NCBI GenBank assembly: GCA_017516745.1
Contig: JAFXBF010000026.1
Location: forward strand, 1 to 64,000
Source of the DNA: Clostridia bacterium
Lineage (GTDB): Bacteria; Bacillota; Clostridia; Oscillospirales; Acutalibacteraceae
Direction of reading: 5' to 3'
DNA length: 64,000 nucleotides
Shown here: piece after piece, positions 1 to 8,475 of the stretch
How positions within the stretch are numbered: position 1 is the first letter of the stretch
Layout of the letters: every line of letters starts with the position of its first letter
The notes under the pieces: model-generated
The model's database searches: none
What the model saw: only the letters and a program-made list of their open reading frames with translations
What the model was told of the DNA's origin: nothing
Program-made: the position numbers and the translations under genes

Positions 1-45
1 ATTTCATAGAGTGTTTTGTATAGTCTGTTTTCATAAATTTAAAAT

Positions 46-567
46 TACCCTTCATTATGTTTGCACTGAGAAAGGGTAAATTGGGGTGATTTTTCAGAGA
101 AAATTTAAATATCCCTTCACTTATTTGAACAAGCACCCCCAAAATGGACACCCAAAATTCGCTGTTTTCGGAAAAGTTCAAAAAGTTTTTTAAAAATACC
201 CTCCACTATATATGCACTGGGAGAGGGCAATTTGTAGGGTGTTTTGCAAAAAAATTTAAAATAGCCTTCACTTATTCCCACCGAGAGAAGGCATTTGTAC
301 GCCCTAATTCCGAAATATTTACAAAGAATTCAAAAAGTCCTCTCATTATGTTTGCACTGGGAAGAGACAAATTGGGGTGATTTTTCGAAAAGAAATTTTC
401 AAAAAGTGTAATTGTGACGGCAAAAGTGCCGTCATAAATTCAAAAATCATTCTTTGTTCTTTGCAACTTGACGGCAGAATTGCCAACACTTTTTCAATGC
501 ACCTCACTTGTTTGGAATTAGAAGCGTCTTTTGTACACCCTGATTTCAAAAATACTTTCAGACAATA
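46..567. repeat. Degenerate tandem repeat array of alternating A and B units
   Basis: Two imperfect unit types alternate. A units begin near 46, 197 and 337: a CCCT arm, a core ending in GCACTG, a pairing AGGG arm, then a GGGGTGATTTTT-like tail. B units begin near 111, 262 and about 500, with a CTTCACTTATT-like core and a later TTTGTACnCCCTnATT segment. Composite A+B units are spaced about 150 and 140 bp apart. The third is split by about 100 bp carrying two hairpins: a perfect TGACGGCA/TGCCGTCA stem at 415-434 and a similar weaker one near 467-484. Small open frames here follow the repeat and lack start signals, so none is called. Base 1 to 613 otherwise holds no gene. Function is unknown. 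Confidence 0.65.
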
Positions 568-598
568 AAAAATGCCCTCCCGTTTTCACGGAAGAGCA
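563..598 (-). terminator. Rho-independent terminator of the four-gene operon
   Basis: On the minus strand a nine-pair stem (574-582 with 589-597, including two G-U pairs) closes a short loop and is followed by ATTTTTTATT. It lies 16 bases beyond the stop of the last gene of the operon. Confidence 0.75.
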
Positions 599-613
599 AG
601 TGTATAATTATAC

Positions 614-1213
614 TTATTTATATATTTTCCATAGGTCTTCAAAATATGCCTCTAATGCTGAATAACCTGAACTTGATTTTGAGTATCTTTGCATTGGACT
701 TAATCGTCCTGGAGTATCCGACGATTGAAAAGATAGATAGAGGCTATTGTCAAAAATAATTAGTCTAAACCTTAAAATTTCATTATGTTCTCGTAATTCT
801 ATGTTTAAATTAGTATTTGCAACCTCTTTAAAACATCCTATAGAATTTTCAATTCCCATTTTTAAATTGTTATTTTTTAATTCTTTACCCCTTTGTACAA
901 CATACGGGTTATTAGGAGATGATATTAAATATTTTTGTTTTGTTGGACCATCTAATAATAAATCATGCAATTCACCAGCGTCTCCAGGACTTGAAAAAGT
1001 ATCGCCTTTCATGGCAACAACTCTTAAGGTGTTTGAATTTCTAGCATCTCGTCTTATTGATTTTAAGGCTTTCTTTTGGTTTTTAAATTCCTTATCAAAA
1101 CTTTTTCTAAATTTAGGTGGTATAATTTTTCTGAAAAGACCCAAAACATACAAAATATATGATGCAAATAATGAGCTGGCTATTCCAAGTATGAATGATG
1201 TAAAATTGCTCAT
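614..1213 (-). CDS. Membrane-anchored protein with PLD/DUF5919-like domain (unknown function)
   Basis: This 199-residue protein has one clear hydrophobic segment (about residues 5-28), then a basic linker and a soluble alpha/beta domain (about 60-165). The domain reads like the phospholipase-D-like or DUF5919 folds found in effectors, with a YLISSPNN turn and a RLIIFDNSLYLSF strand pair. No HKD catalytic motif is seen, so enzymatic activity is doubtful. The start overlaps the kinase-like gene upstream by ATGA and has a GGAGG ribosome site, so the two are translationally coupled. It is the last gene of a four-gene leftward operon and the only one with a membrane segment, which would fit an effector role. 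That role is inference. Confidence 0.6.
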   Translation of the reverse strand: MSNFTSFILGIASSLFASYILYVLGLFRKIIPPKFRKSFDKEFKNQKKALKSIRRDARNSNTLRVVAMKGDTFSSPGDAGELHDLLLDGPTKQKYLISSPNNPYVVQRGKELKNNNLKMGIENSIGCFKEVANTNLNIELREHNEILRFRLIIFDNSLYLSFQSSDTPGRLSPMQRYSKSSSGYSALEAYFEDLWKIYK

Positions 1214-1929
1214 TTGTTTTCCTCCGTTTCCTTGCCTATGATTCTTTTTAACTGTTCGAAAGCAGTTTTGGTTGCATGAATAGTTGACATATTATTCGAA
1301 TATAAATTTAAAACAACGTAATCATATGTCAAAAAATCTGACGAGTACAATTCTTCTTGGTTTTTAATGCTTTCTAATCTTAATTTAAACTCTTCTTCTT
1401 CAAGCAATATACTGTCAATTAACTCGTTTATTTTTTCAATACAGGCAATAAAGCCTTCACCATTATCTTTATCTAACATTTTTTTGCTTGCATGTAATTG
1501 ATCATTTATATGAGATTGAACGGATCTTATCGAAGGAAACCCATGACGCTTCATATATATTTGTCTTAGCAATCTTTTATTTATATCTGAAACAATATAA
1601 ATAACTACTACTTGATTTGGAAAAATTGTTTTTAATTTTTCAATGGTTTGCTTATCGTTAGTTATTAATATTTGATGACTGCATTGTAATTTTTTATATA
1701 GATTTGATGAACTAAATCCATATCTATTTCCATATTTGGTATAAACAATATCACATTGCAAACTCGGATCGTTTATGTTTTTTACAGATGTTACATCGTC
1801 AACAGTATTAAAACGCTTACGTTCAGAATACTTTACAGCAGCACTACAGTATTTCTCTGTAACAAGTCTATCTAGCAAAGTAGATTTGCCAGCGCCTGAT
1901 GCTCCCGATAAAACAAACAGTTTATTCAT
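1210..1929 (-). CDS. Guanylate-kinase-like P-loop NTPase
   Basis: A 239-residue protein with a Walker A motif GASGAGKST at residues 9-17. A later segment near 60-73 (TKYGNRYGFSS) resembles the GNxYGT motif of the guanylate kinase and PhnN families, so a nucleotide or small-molecule kinase fold is likely. The C-terminal 80 residues are helical and not typical of housekeeping guanylate kinase. It sits third in the four-gene operon, 46 bases after the MBL gene, with an AAGGAG ribosome site, and overlaps the membrane-protein gene by four bases. Substrate unknown. In this AT-rich setting it is unlikely to be the cell's essential guanylate kinase. Confidence 0.7.
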   Translation of the reverse strand: MNKLFVLSGASGAGKSTLLDRLVTEKYCSAAVKYSERKRFNTVDDVTSVKNINDPSLQCDIVYTKYGNRYGFSSSNLYKKLQCSHQILITNDKQTIEKLKTIFPNQVVVIYIVSDINKRLLRQIYMKRHGFPSIRSVQSHINDQLHASKKMLDKDNGEGFIACIEKINELIDSILLEEEEFKLRLESIKNQEELYSSDFLTYDYVVLNLYSNNMSTIHATKTAFEQLKRIIGKETEENK

Positions 1930-1975
1930 ATTAAACTCCTTATAATACTAATAATTCTTGTGATAAAACACCTAC

Positions 1976-3112
1976 TTAATAATCGACAACAAAATGTATT
2001 GCACTTTTATTTTCTTCTGTAACAACTAAGGGATAGTGCTTGTTGAACATTAAGTCTCTAATTACATATGGATGTGGGTGATTATATTTGTTGTTTTGTC
2101 CGGCAAATATAATAAAATAGGCATCTAAACTAGAAAAGTTTTTATTATAATCTTTTTTTGAACCGTGATGTGGTATTTGAATACAACCAATATTATCCCA
2201 ATATTTAATATACCTTTCTTTTAATTCTATAAAATTAGTTGTTTTCCCTGCTTCATAATCACCTGTATACAAACATCCAACATTTTTACAACAACAGTCG
2301 CAACAAACACGAAAGCAAGGATAGCTATGTAGAAAACATTGAAATCCACTGCATCTTGAAGTTCCAGAATATAGAGTCATTGAGTTGGTGTTGAGTGAGC
2401 CTGGAAGCGATTTGTATACCGCTCTTATTTTGTTTTTTATTTCAGGTGTGCCTTTTATCCATAAATTTTCTACACTCAGAATTTCATCATCATTTATTCT
2501 CAAAACTTGCTGTAGTTTTTCTGTTAGTTGTTGTGTTCTATCTTTATATCGAAAATTAAAAGGTATGTACATCCAATGGTTAAAGATTCTTTCATCATCA
2601 CATATATAACAGGATAAGTTTTCTCCCGAGTTTACTGTAGAGAGTGTGTTTTGACCATTGTCATTAGCTATATAATCTTCAGGAGAAATCTGAATTAAAT
2701 GTGGTAGTTGTTTGTTGTATTTCGCTTTGTTTTCCAATGCTAAACTAGGATCTTTTATAAAAGAAACAGCAAAACTATCTTGGTTTACACCGTTAATAAG
2801 ATTGTTTAATACCAAAATAGCTTTTTCTATATTAGTCGTTAAAGGAAAAATAATATTCTTAACACAACAATACTCCAAAAGAAACTCTAAGCCATTAATA
2901 TGGTCATCATGTAAATGAGAAATAAAAACAGCATGGATTGGTTCATCTTCCATGAAAGTAGCTTTTATTTGTTTTTTGACGAGTTCAACATCTGTTGATG
3001 AACCACAATCATATACAATATTTATAGTTTCGTTAGAAAATGAAGCACTTTGGATTTGTTCACAACAGAATGCGCCTTGACCTACAGGTAAAAAACTTCT
3101 GATCATTTTCAT
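1976..3112 (-). CDS. Metallo-beta-lactamase-fold hydrolase with cysteine cluster
   Basis: A 378-residue protein of the ComEC/Rec2-like MBL branch. Metal ligands are visible: H66-L-H-D-D70-H71, an acidic TGDYE motif (D285), the PHHGS motif (H315, H316) and a late HPHPYV (345-350). Such enzymes hydrolyse phosphodiester or related bonds using two metals. Between residues 254 and 280 there are nine cysteines, just before the TGD motif, which is unusual for this fold and may form an extra metal site. It has no membrane segments, unlike ComEC. It is second in the operon, 20 bases after the gene at 4152-3133. Start at 3112 with GGTGGTG upstream; the ATG two codons later is also possible. Specific substrate unknown. 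Confidence 0.75.
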   Translation of the reverse strand: MKMIRSFLPVGQGAFCCEQIQSASFSNETINIVYDCGSSTDVELVKKQIKATFMEDEPIHAVFISHLHDDHINGLEFLLEYCCVKNIIFPLTTNIEKAILVLNNLINGVNQDSFAVSFIKDPSLALENKAKYNKQLPHLIQISPEDYIANDNGQNTLSTVNSGENLSCYICDDERIFNHWMYIPFNFRYKDRTQQLTEKLQQVLRINDDEILSVENLWIKGTPEIKNKIRAVYKSLPGSLNTNSMTLYSGTSRCSGFQCFLHSYPCFRVCCDCCCKNVGCLYTGDYEAGKTTNFIELKERYIKYWDNIGCIQIPHHGSKKDYNKNFSSLDAYFIIFAGQNNKYNHPHPYVIRDLMFNKHYPLVVTEENKSAIHFVVDY

Positions 3113-3132
3113 AAATTAACACCACCAATTGT

Positions 3133-4152
3133 TTAAAAATTTTTTTCACGAGAAATCCTTTTTATTTTTCCCAAATAACGATGTGCTTGAAGTTTCATTT
3201 TTGTTTCTTTAATATAACTGGGAATATAGTATAACTCTTTAAGTGAACTTAAATCAGAGTATGCTGTAGCTAAATCCAAAGCAATATTTTGATTATCATT
3301 AAATAAGTTTGTTAAACTTGTGTATGTTAGAAATGTTGAAGTAACGGTACCAACTGTCAAATAAAGTAATCTCGAAATATCATTAGCAATCCTTTTAGAA
3401 TTGTAAGAAATAAAATCTTCGCGACTATCACTACTAATAAACTTTTTTATTTCCTTAGCATATGAACGCCTGTAAGCAGTAAAATCCTTACTATTTCTTA
3501 ATTCAATTATTTTTTTATAAGGAATTTGTTCTAATCCAGCAGGAATAACAAAATCAATATATTTTTTAGCGATTTGAAAATCAATTGATTTATCATGCAT
3601 ATGGTTTATATCGCTGTTGATAAGTTGAGTATTGTAACGACTTGAATCAGTAAACATTTCATAATCATTATTTCTTGCGATCAAATCAGCTAAAAAGCTC
3701 ATATATACAAACGCTAAATCTTCTGAAATCATAATTCCGTTTTCAAATGGTGTTGATAATTTGTGTTCCTTACAATAATCTTCAAAAACCCTATTAAATT
3801 TCCCTTCATATAATTTGCACAAGTGATTATCTGGATTCGTCCATTTATTAATTATATTGGATCTATTATGTACAGTAAAAAAGCGGGAATAAAGATTTGG
3901 TCTTTTTAGATAATTATCAAATCTTTCACACGCATATGCTACGGCAACACACCCCTCATCAAAACTCGGCTTGTATGGGTGTATTAAATCTGTGTCTTCC
4001 ATTATTCTTATTGCCTTGTCACTCAGGTATTCCGATTTTTTTACAAACATATCTGGGATAATTGGTCGTAAATCGTCAAAATATAAAAGAGCAAATTTCA
4101 ACCATTTTTCATTTTTCACTTCAAATCCAGGGTAATAAATTATATTTTCCAT
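3133..4152 (-). CDS. Conserved hypothetical protein (DUF6236-like), first gene of operon
   Basis: A 339-residue soluble protein with no catalytic motif that can be assigned. The N terminus (YYPGFEVKNEKWLKFALLYF) resembles, from memory, the uncharacterised DUF6236 type; this is not verified. The middle is mostly helical and charged, and residues about 250-280 hold a more hydrophobic stretch that could be a buried helix. It has a GAGGTG ribosome site and a 20-base gap to the MBL gene, so it heads the operon. In context it may be the sensor or regulatory component, which is pure inference. Confidence 0.55.
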   Translation of the reverse strand: MENIIYYPGFEVKNEKWLKFALLYFDDLRPIIPDMFVKKSEYLSDKAIRIMEDTDLIHPYKPSFDEGCVAVAYACERFDNYLKRPNLYSRFFTVHNRSNIINKWTNPDNHLCKLYEGKFNRVFEDYCKEHKLSTPFENGIMISEDLAFVYMSFLADLIARNNDYEMFTDSSRYNTQLINSDINHMHDKSIDFQIAKKYIDFVIPAGLEQIPYKKIIELRNSKDFTAYRRSYAKEIKKFISSDSREDFISYNSKRIANDISRLLYLTVGTVTSTFLTYTSLTNLFNDNQNIALDLATAYSDLSSLKELYYIPSYIKETKMKLQAHRYLGKIKRISREKNF

Positions 4153-4331
4153 TTTGACACCTCATTAGTTGTTAATATGAGAACACAAAAATATATTTGT
4201 AAAATTTTTCTTATTTATATATGACAAAAATCGTAAAATGTTACGCAAAAATTTTAAGTTTTTTAAAGTTTCTCTGTTTTCGACAAATATAAGCGTTGAT
4301 AATTGTGCAGAATCACGACGCAAAACGACAA

Positions 4332-4375
4332 AACTCGCACCATAGCTGTAGTGCTATGATGCGAGTTGTTTTTTT
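4332..4375. terminator. Bidirectional terminator hairpin
   Basis: A 15-pair stem (4332-4346 with 4353-4367, one mismatch) is followed by GTTTTTTT on the plus strand and GTTTTGTCGTTTT on the minus strand. It most likely ends the leftward transporter gene at 4424. Bases 4153-4331 upstream of the four-gene operon are AT-rich; no strong promoter could be fixed there. Confidence 0.65.
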
Positions 4376-4423
4376 GCGTATAAAGATTTTAGCAAATGTC
4401 TTAATCGTTTTTATGAATAATTA

Positions 4424-5851
4424 TTAAGATTGGTTATTGTTTGTTTCTCTTCTTTCGGCAAGATCCATAAGCATCCTTTCGTGTGTTGTTTTATCAAGAC
4501 TATAGAAAAAGAAAGGAAGGGCTGCAAGTATATAACTTATAGCTATCGGTAGAGAGAATATATTGAAAATTCCTTTTTGTACTTTGTTTTGTTGCGATAA
4601 TCTTACGCTTGAATTGCTTGTTTTATAACCGATTGCAGAAAGCAAAACGGAGCTTACAGATTGGGAAAGTGTTCCGCTCATTTTCTGCGTTACAATTTTC
4701 ATTGAAAAACTCAATCCCTCGTTTCGTTTTCCAGTTTTCCATTCGGTGTAGTCTGTTGCTTCAGCCATCATTTCGTTATAAACAACCGAAGCGGGAGTGC
4801 CCATCAATCCGTTAAAGAGTTGTGCTACCATAATTGCAGGAATCATAATAAACGGTGAATTGTAGAATACCGTACCGGCAAAGAAAACTGTAAACCAAAC
4901 AATACCTATACTTAAGTATGCCAATAGCATAATTTGTTTCTTTTGCAGGCGTTGTTTAAGTTTGTTTAAAAACGAATACGAGAATCCCCACGAAATTGCA
5001 GCAGGAATTGCAACTAAAATAGACAAACTTGCATATCCAAGAACATCTATGTAGTAATATGTCGCAACAGACCAACCTATTCCTTCAATAAATCGAGTCA
5101 AGTTGGAAAGAACCAACACCCGAAGCAACGGGTTTTTGAAAAACTCTGAAAAGCTCTCTTTAAAACTTGGTTTTTCTTCGGATTGGAGAACTCGCTCATT
5201 AACTTTATATGAAGCGATTATCATAAATACTCCGGTTAAAACGGCAGATAATATTCCGATTGACAGAAATGCTGTTTTGGTGGAAAAGGGACTGTTGTCA
5301 GTAGAAGTGTAATCAAGAAGCAACGGAACAGCTACACCCGGAATAGCTGCGAACACATTCATTGCAACACTAACATTCTTTGATATATTCGCTCTGTCTG
5401 ACGAGCTTGGAGATATTGCGGCGGACAAGCCCCAATACGAAACATCAACAAGCGTGTAACATGTTTCCCAAAGGAAATATGTAAGGAACATAAACAATAT
5501 CTTTGAAGGTGCGGTTGGCGATGTGTCTGTGATTATAAACGGTCCGCAAAACAACAAAACAGTAAGTAGTGCAAGAGGTAAGGCTCCGTTTCGTAAGTAT
5601 GGAAGCATCTTTCCGTACTTTGTGCGTGTTCTGTCAACGATAATTCCTGCCAACGGATTGTTAAACAAGTCCCATATACCCTCAAACAACAGCATTGCAC
5701 TAACAATTCGTAAGTCAACATTAAAAACATTGACATAGAAATACATCATATAGCTTGTTATAAGATTATACGCAAGACATTGTGTTCCGCCGGCAAAACT
5801 GTAAATGCCAATTTCGGTTTTGCTGACAAAAGAGTTTTGATAATTATTCAT
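4424..5851 (-). CDS. GPH-family (MFS) sugar:cation symporter
   Basis: A 475-residue integral membrane protein with about 12 hydrophobic segments. The N-terminal region carries the glycoside-pentoside-hexuronide family pattern: a DLFNNPLAGIIVDRTRTKYG loop after the second segment, and a second EATDYTEWKTGKRNEG motif in the C-terminal half. Such carriers import glycosides or pentoses with Na+ or H+. The gene has its own promoter (5882-5910) and lies downstream of a regulator gene on the same strand, with a shared promoter motif. Sugar specificity cannot be read from the sequence. Confidence 0.85.
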   Translation of the reverse strand: MNNYQNSFVSKTEIGIYSFAGGTQCLAYNLITSYMMYFYVNVFNVDLRIVSAMLLFEGIWDLFNNPLAGIIVDRTRTKYGKMLPYLRNGALPLALLTVLLFCGPFIITDTSPTAPSKILFMFLTYFLWETCYTLVDVSYWGLSAAISPSSSDRANISKNVSVAMNVFAAIPGVAVPLLLDYTSTDNSPFSTKTAFLSIGILSAVLTGVFMIIASYKVNERVLQSEEKPSFKESFSEFFKNPLLRVLVLSNLTRFIEGIGWSVATYYYIDVLGYASLSILVAIPAAISWGFSYSFLNKLKQRLQKKQIMLLAYLSIGIVWFTVFFAGTVFYNSPFIMIPAIMVAQLFNGLMGTPASVVYNEMMAEATDYTEWKTGKRNEGLSFSMKIVTQKMSGTLSQSVSSVLLSAIGYKTSNSSVRLSQQNKVQKGIFNIFSLPIAISYILAALPFFFYSLDKTTHERMLMDLAERRETNNNQS

Positions 5852-5881
5852 AAAAATACTCTCCCCATAGAATATGAGAAG

Positions 5882-5910
5882 AGTATAACATTATATTAGA
5901 TGATTGTCAA
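5882..5910 (-). promoter_or_regulatory. Sigma-A promoter of GPH transporter
   Basis: On the minus strand TTGACA (5905-5910), 17-base spacer, TATACT (5882-5887). The spacer carries a 17-base AT-rich motif (5885-5901) that recurs in the promoter of the adjacent regulator. Confidence 0.8.
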
Positions 5911-5927
5911 ATATAATTTAATTTACA

Positions 5928-6935
5928 TTAAACTTGTTTTGAAAACATGCGGTCTAATGCAGTTGTTAACCACTTTGCATGATTTGAATCAATAGTGTAA
6001 TAAATACGTTTCTGATTATCGTCACAGGTAGTCATTTTTGCAATTCCACAGGCAAGTAAAACATCTATGTGGTGCATTACCGTTGCAGGAGTCAAATTCA
6101 GTTTAGCAGCAAGTTCTCTGTTGTACCACGGTCTTTCACTCAAAAGCAAAAGAATTTCCGCTCTTGTTGCGTCACCTATAGCTTTGCAGGTTTCAACTAT
6201 TCGTTCTTTTTCATCAAGTCTTTCTTCTTCAGGTCTTATGTCGGCATTGAAAAGTCCATAATAATAGGTTTCGTTAATTATGAAAGCATTTGTGTATATG
6301 CTCAACTGGGGATAAACGTGCTTAATCGGCGCCTTCATATCTATATTGGATTTCTTGTAAAATTCATCCGAATTATTCCAACTTAAAGCAACAAAACCTT
6401 GTGCTTCTGTACGGACTTCATCCCACGCATTCTCCATTGCCGGAACATTATTGCGTATAATCTCATTAAACGCAAAAAGATATTCTTTGGGATTGTTATA
6501 AATTGCATTAAGCCCGTCACTTGAATCAAGATATTCTTCAAGCTCACAGCAAGCCGAGCCGTTTGACATTGAATCGGTTATGAAACGGTAGCTTTCTTTC
6601 ATTGCATTGCGAATTTCATCAACATCAGTTGAGTCAATATCGTACACCCAATCCCTGTTATTTAGATACATAACGGTCAGAACAAGATAATCAACAAGAG
6701 GGATTTCTTCAAAGAAAAATTCATCGTGTTCGCTGCTGACTCGATTTTTGTTAAAAGCATTAGTATATTTCTTGTGGAGTTGTTCGTGACGGGTCATAAA
6801 TTCACGAACATCCCATTCACGCTCGCCAATTAGGTTTATCATAAGTTCAACCATCTCGTCACGCTGTCTTGATATATACAGCAATGCTATGGTTTCACAA
6901 AGCCATTCGGGTTTGTTGTGGATTATGGGTTTCAT
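5928..6935 (-). CDS. ArsR-type winged-helix transcriptional regulator
   Basis: A 335-residue protein. The last 80 residues form an ArsR-like winged helix: RAEILLLLSERPWYNRELA, then LTPATVMHHIDVL as recognition helix, then a KRIYYTID wing. No metal-binding ELCVCDL motif is present. The first 250 residues are an unrecognised, acidic, mostly helical domain that probably senses a ligand. It lies just upstream of the GPH transporter on the same strand. Both promoters contain the same 17-base motif, so it probably controls itself and the transporter. Start chosen at 6935 from the AGGTG site. Confidence 0.75.
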   Translation of the reverse strand: MKPIIHNKPEWLCETIALLYISRQRDEMVELMINLIGEREWDVREFMTRHEQLHKKYTNAFNKNRVSSEHDEFFFEEIPLVDYLVLTVMYLNNRDWVYDIDSTDVDEIRNAMKESYRFITDSMSNGSACCELEEYLDSSDGLNAIYNNPKEYLFAFNEIIRNNVPAMENAWDEVRTEAQGFVALSWNNSDEFYKKSNIDMKAPIKHVYPQLSIYTNAFIINETYYYGLFNADIRPEEERLDEKERIVETCKAIGDATRAEILLLLSERPWYNRELAAKLNLTPATVMHHIDVLLACGIAKMTTCDDNQKRIYYTIDSNHAKWLTTALDRMFSKQV

Positions 6936-6967
6936 TTAATTCACACCTTTGTTTTACTGATGAAAAC

Positions 6968-6996
6968 ACTATAACATAATATTTGATATTATTCAA
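6968..6996 (-). promoter_or_regulatory. Sigma-A promoter of ArsR-type regulator
   Basis: On the minus strand TTGAAT (6991-6996), 17-base spacer, TATAGT (6968-6973). Motif 6971-6987 in the spacer matches 15 of 17 bases of 5885-5901 in the transporter promoter, at the same place relative to the -10 box. Confidence 0.7.
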
Positions 6997-7051
6997 CAAG
7001 AAATCTATTTTGTTTGACGGTTGTTAAACTTAAAATATAGTTAGTTCAGAT

Positions 7052-8140
7052 TTACTTTTGATACAATCTCATAATCTGCGGATAAAACTTTTTCTCATCT
7101 GCAAATGATGAAAGACCACCAAACTGACTTAATGTACCAATAAACGGTATATTTTCTAAAGCTGTACCTTTTAATTTCTCGGCTGTTGCTTCGGCAAATT
7201 TATCTGCAAATATAACTTTAATATCTCTACCGAAATAACACTCAATTTGATAGTCAACAATATCTGTCAAACCGCTTGAGTTATGCATATCGGCAACCAT
7301 AGCCTGAGCCTCAACAATTTTGTCCTCACGTTCGGTCAAACTGTTTGCTGAAAGTGCCACCTGAATGGTTTGTTTTATACTTATGTCAATATCAAGACGA
7401 TTGAAAGCTGTTCCAAACCACTTACTGTATGGGGCGTTGGTATCTTTGTAAAGAAAGCACAATCTCATCAGTCGTTCTGCAATTCTTGCACAGACAAGCT
7501 GTGAGCCTATTTCGTCACCACATTCACCGCAACGCTTTACAAAAGCCTGTTCCGATGCAACTATTTCCCAATTAGAAGCAATCATAATACAGTTTGACTT
7601 CGTGGGGATAATATTTAATCTTTGCAACTTTTTCTGAGCAGTTAAGACCGTCAACAAAGAACCTACCTGACACTAACGATAATAGTCTGTGTTCCGAAAA
7701 AACGAGCCATTGAATGGTCGAAATATTATCTGCATCTGCTGTGCCTAGTTGCTCGGTCAGATACTCATCAAAAGTGTGTATAAACACCAAAGGATTAACA
7801 TTGCCTTTGATTATGAATTCAGGGTGCTGAACACCGCAATCATTTGGGTCAGGTTCGGTAAAATTAACGCTGTAACCTTTATATGTATAGGGTAAATTTT
7901 CAGATAATGCGTTTATAATATCGCTTTTCTTTGAAATGTCAGCCTCGCTCAAAAACAAATAAAAGCGAGGTCCCACATATGGTCAGTAGAAACTGCATCA
8001 TCATAACCCAATACATCAGAGCCGTAGCCAATTAACCCGGCTGAATATTTTAATTCATGAAAGTTTTCTTCAATAATAGGTTTTGCGTATTCATTGAAAA
8101 AGCCTTCACATAAGTCCAGTCCTTTTATAAAATTTTTCAT
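7052..8140 (-). pseudogene. Frameshifted DUF4037-like nucleotidyltransferase-fold gene
   Basis: Three overlapping frames on the minus strand read as one protein of about 362 residues of the DUF4037 type. The first piece starts at 8140 with MKNFIKGLDLCEGFFNEY and holds the GYGSDVLGYDD segment, which fits the GS-x-D core of a nucleotidyltransferase fold. It breaks at 7972-7974, where one G appears lost from a G run (TGGGACC where TGGGGACC restores the frame). The second piece runs to about 7585, where one extra base shifts it into the third, which begins in frame at IASNWEIVASEQ and continues to 7052. Ribosome site GGAG precedes 8140. Two separate indels argue for decay, although sequencing error in the G run is possible. 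Confidence 0.75.
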
Positions 8141-8291
8141 TGTTAAATCTCCAATTCAGCAATTAACATTCGACAAAATATGCGTTTTTGCAGAAAATCG
8201 ATACATTTTTGTATTACAGATTGATTTGTTTATTAATTTTATTAAAATTAAATACTGTATAAGTGTTTATAATCCTCAATAGTTAATTCTT

Positions 8292-8334
8292 TTCAAAAAA
8301 CAATTAAAGGCACCTCCGAAACGGAGATGCCTTG
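8292..8334 (-). terminator. Terminator of a short leftward transcript
   Basis: A 12-pair stem (8308-8319 with 8323-8334, one G-T position) followed on the minus strand by TTAATTGTTTTTTG. It lies about 110 bases downstream of the promoter at 8447-8475 and would end a transcript of about 150 nt. Confidence 0.7.
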
Positions 8335-8440
8335 CGGTTTACATAAAATAAATTACATCATTTGCAAACGGACAAAACGAGTCTCCGATTCATTGTGTTA
8401 ATCTTTATAGTCATCTTACCCACTTGCCTTTAGATAATTA
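8292..8440 (-). ncRNA. Predicted 150-nt transcript with possible 18-codon ORF
   Basis: A near-consensus promoter (8447-8475) and a strong terminator (8292-8334) delimit a short leftward transcript with no recognised gene. It holds an 18-codon frame at 8414-8358 (MTIKINTMNRRLVLSVCK) behind a weak GTGGGT site, so it may encode a small peptide or act as RNA. It lies in the 590-base gap between the DUF4037 pseudogene and the divergent STAND gene; nothing else is seen in that gap apart from the STAND -10 box. Confidence 0.45.
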
Positions 8441-8446
8441 TTATTT

Positions 8447-8475
8447 ATTCTAATAATATAGGAATAATTTGTCAA
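8447..8475 (-). promoter_or_regulatory. Sigma-A promoter of the short transcript
   Basis: On the minus strand TTGACA (8470-8475), 17-base spacer, TAGAAT (8447-8452). Only one position departs from consensus, so this should be strong. Confidence 0.75.

Noticed and set aside
46-567. Possible CRISPR array
   Set aside because: Units are degenerate, alternate between two types, and have no uniform repeat or spacer length; no cas genes are seen.
144-568. Two overlapping short plus-strand ORFs in the repeat array
   Set aside because: They follow the repeat sequence, lack ribosome sites and have no protein-like pattern.
747-1241. Plus-strand 164-codon ORF over the membrane-protein gene
   Set aside because: The minus-strand frame has a ribosome site, operon coupling and a terminator; this frame has none.
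4332-4375. Terminator of an unknown plus-strand small RNA
   Set aside because: No convincing plus-strand promoter lies in 4153-4331; the hairpin is explained by the leftward transporter gene.
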